41,592 nt of DNA. Source: Gammaproteobacteria bacterium (GTDB taxonomy: Bacteria > Pseudomonadota > Gammaproteobacteria > Pseudomonadales > Pseudomonadaceae). The notes under the pieces are model-generated. The model did not search any database. It saw only the letters and a program-made list of their open reading frames with translations, and had not been told where the DNA came from. This document shows, piece after piece, positions 40,280-41,592 of the stretch (the first letter of the stretch is position 1; each line of letters begins with the position of its first letter). Position numbers and translations under genes: made by a program. The DNA lies in the NCBI GenBank assembly GCA_012728415.1, contig JAAYFD010000035.1, forward strand, positions 1 through 41,592, given 5' to 3'.

Positions 40280-40915
40280 TTAACCGCGAGCTTTAATGGC
40301 CGGACGCACAACAACGTCACCACCGGTGGCACCTGGCACCGCACCCTTGACCAGCAACAGGTTACGCTCGGCGTCTACACGCACAACCTCCAGGGACTGC
40401 ACGGTCATGCGTACATCTCCCATGTGTCCGGACATTTTCTTGCCCTTATAGACACGCCCCGGGGTTTGGCACTGACCGATAGAACCCGGTGCACGGTGGG
40501 ATAGGGAGTTACCGTGGGTCGCATCCTGACCACTGAAGTTCCAGCGCTTAATGGTACCGGCAAAGCCTTTCCCTTTGGTCTGGCCGGTTACATCAACCAG
40601 CTGACCCGCTGAAAAGAGCTCGGCAGTGATCTGGTCACCCGCCTGATACTCTCCTTCTTCCATGCGAAATTCGGCAACCTTGCGGCCGGCCTGAACGCCT
40701 GCCTTGGAAAAGTGACCGGCCTGGGCCTTGGTCACACGAGAAGCACGACGCTCGCCCACTGCAACCTGCACTGCGCGGTAACCATCGGTTTCCTCGGTTT
40801 TCATTTGAGTGACACGATTCGGTTCGACTTCAATTACAGTCACCGGGATCGAAACACCTTCTTCGGTGAAAACGCGGGTCATGCCGCACTTACGACCGAT
40901 TACTCCAACTGTCAT
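40280..40915 (-). CDS. rplC: 50S ribosomal protein L3
   Basis: L3 is a primary 23S rRNA binder whose loop reaches the peptidyl transferase centre. The 211-residue product begins [29 protein letters not shown] and carries [51 protein letters not shown], including the Gln that is methylated by PrmB in E. coli. GAGGT lies eight bases before the ATG. Confidence 0.98.
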   Translation of the reverse strand: MTVGVIGRKCGMTRVFTEEGVSIPVTVIEVEPNRVTQMKTEETDGYRAVQVAVGERRASRVTKAQAGHFSKAGVQAGRKVAEFRMEEGEYQAGDQITAELFSAGQLVDVTGQTKGKGFAGTIKRWNFSGQDATHGNSLSHRAPGSIGQCQTPGRVYKGKKMSGHMGDVRMTVQSLEVVRVDAERNLLLVKGAVPGATGGDVVVRPAIKARG

Positions 40916-40997
40916 ATATTTTACCTCAATAGTGTACGGGGCTTTCACCCGCTATGGCCGCCCATTGCAGAGCGTTACACGACCAAAACAAAATGTT

Positions 40998-41309
40998 TTA
41001 GCCGAGGCTGATCTGTACTTCCACACCGGCAGCCAGATCAAGTTTCATCAGCGCATCAACAGTCTTGTCAGTAGGCTGAACAATGTCCAGAACACGCTTA
41101 TGAGTGCGAATCTCGTACTGGTCACGCGCATCTTTATTGACGTGCGGAGACACCAGAACGGTAAAACGCTCTTTTCGGGTCGGAAGAGGAATGGGACCAC
41201 GGACCTGAGCCCCAGTACGTTTCGCTGTTTCAACGATTTCCTGGGTAGATTGATCAATCAGGCGGTGGTCAAAAGCCTTCAACCGGATACGGATTTGTTG
41301 GTTTTGCAT
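40998..41309 (-). CDS. rpsJ: 30S ribosomal protein S10
   Basis: S10 is part of the 30S head and, as NusE, of the antitermination complex. The 103-residue product begins [34 protein letters not shown] and has [39 protein letters not shown] stands six bases before the ATG. It is the first gene of the S10 operon, behind its own promoter and the tuf terminator. Confidence 0.98.
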
Positions 41310-41371
41310 TTTGACCTCAGACTTTGGATTTAGCCTTGCACGGGCACATTCTCCCGACAAAAGGAGGCGCA

Positions 41372-41400
41372 ATTCTAATCATGTACAACAGCGATGTCAA
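41372..41400 (-). promoter_or_regulatory. S10 operon promoter
   Basis: On the minus strand a perfect TTGACA (41395-41400), 17 bases, and TAGAAT (41372-41377). The start would be near 41365, leaving a leader of about 56 bases before rpsJ. It lies directly behind the tuf terminator, so the ribosomal genes have their own initiation. Confidence 0.8.
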
Positions 41401-41402
41401 CC

Positions 41403-41435
41403 AAAAAAGAAAGCCCCCAGATGGGGGCTTTCTTT
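41403..41435 (-). terminator. Terminator of tuf
   Basis: A 13-bp perfect stem (41406-41418 with 41423-41435) around four bases, with GGGGG/CCCCC at its tip and T-rich sequence after it on the minus strand. It starts 12 bases after the tuf stop. Confidence 0.95.
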
Positions 41436-41447
41436 GCACATCACCAA

Positions 41448-41592
41448 TCAGGCAATGATTTTGGCTACAACACCTGCACCGACGGTGCGGCCACCTTCAC
41501 GAATGGCGAAACGCAGACCTTCTTCCATCGCGATCGGGGCAATCAGGGTGATGTCCAGCTTGACGTTGTCGCCTGGCATAACCATTTCGACA
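41448..41592 (-). CDS. tuf: Elongation factor Tu, 3' end (partial)
   Basis: The last 47 codons of tuf are visible and run off the right edge. They encode [20 protein letters not shown] and end [16 protein letters not shown], the conserved C-terminus of EF-Tu domain III, which helps hold aminoacyl-tRNA. It lies upstream of rpsJ as in most Gammaproteobacteria; fusA and rpsG would be expected beyond the edge. Only the C-terminus can be judged here. Confidence 0.97.
   Translation of the reverse strand, partial: VEMVMPGDNVKLDITLIAPIAMEEGLRFAIREGGRTVGAGVVAKIIA

Overview
The window comes from a gammaproteobacterium close to Pseudomonas (order Pseudomonadales or a near relative). Four things point there. 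UbiX matches the Pseudomonas protein residue for residue around its active site. The order ssb - MFS transporter - uvrA - catalase - rplQ is the Pseudomonas order. thiI sits beside bipA. xseB is followed by ispA. Base composition is moderately GC-rich and even. I see no integrated phage, insertion sequence, CRISPR array, rRNA or tRNA gene; nearly everything is core chromosome.

Layout. 0.3-2.3 kb: ubiX and mpl (ubiquinone cofactor and peptidoglycan recycling), minus strand. 2.7-6.7 kb, plus strand: ppa, xseB-ispA and an acyl-CoA synthetase. 6.7-9.1 kb, minus strand: mesD and mesX, a folate-independent methionine synthase pair separated by a 408-base spacer rich in hairpins. 9.5-12.7 kb, minus strand: a DsbA-family protein, a SprA-related putative metalloprotease and bipA. 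13.0-16.5 kb, minus strand: thiI, dtd and fbp. 16.7 kb, plus strand: ompW behind an ANR/FNR-type box. 17.4-20.2 kb, minus strand: cnoX-like thioredoxin/TPR protein, rsmC and an RmlD-like reductase. 20.5-22.4 kb, minus strand: ssb and an MFS transporter, divergent from uvrA (22.6-25.4 kb, plus). 25.6-27.0 kb, minus strand: a catalase with an OxyR-like operator. 27.2-41.6 kb, minus strand: the S10-spc-alpha ribosomal supercluster from the 3' end of tuf to rplQ, with secY and rpoA.

How the genes work together. The last 14 kb make ribosomal proteins, the Sec channel and the RNA polymerase alpha subunit from one direction. A strong promoter lies in front of rpsJ, a long hairpin precedes rpsM where S4-type feedback would act, and a terminator follows rplQ. 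uvrA, ssb and xseB are DNA repair functions. bipA, thiI, dtd and rsmC serve ribosome assembly or tRNA and rRNA quality.

The most unusual point is that the spc operon, normally tight, is opened by 612 bases between rpsN and rpsH. That spacer holds a perfect 12-bp hairpin just after rpsN, a frame-broken reading frame that would encode two membrane helices, and a good sigma70-type promoter facing rpsH. Other items worth a look are the mesX-mesD leader, an SSB-like acidic tail on XseB, and a 12-bp inverted repeat bracketing 126 bases downstream of ssb. I found no clear new defence or mobile system.
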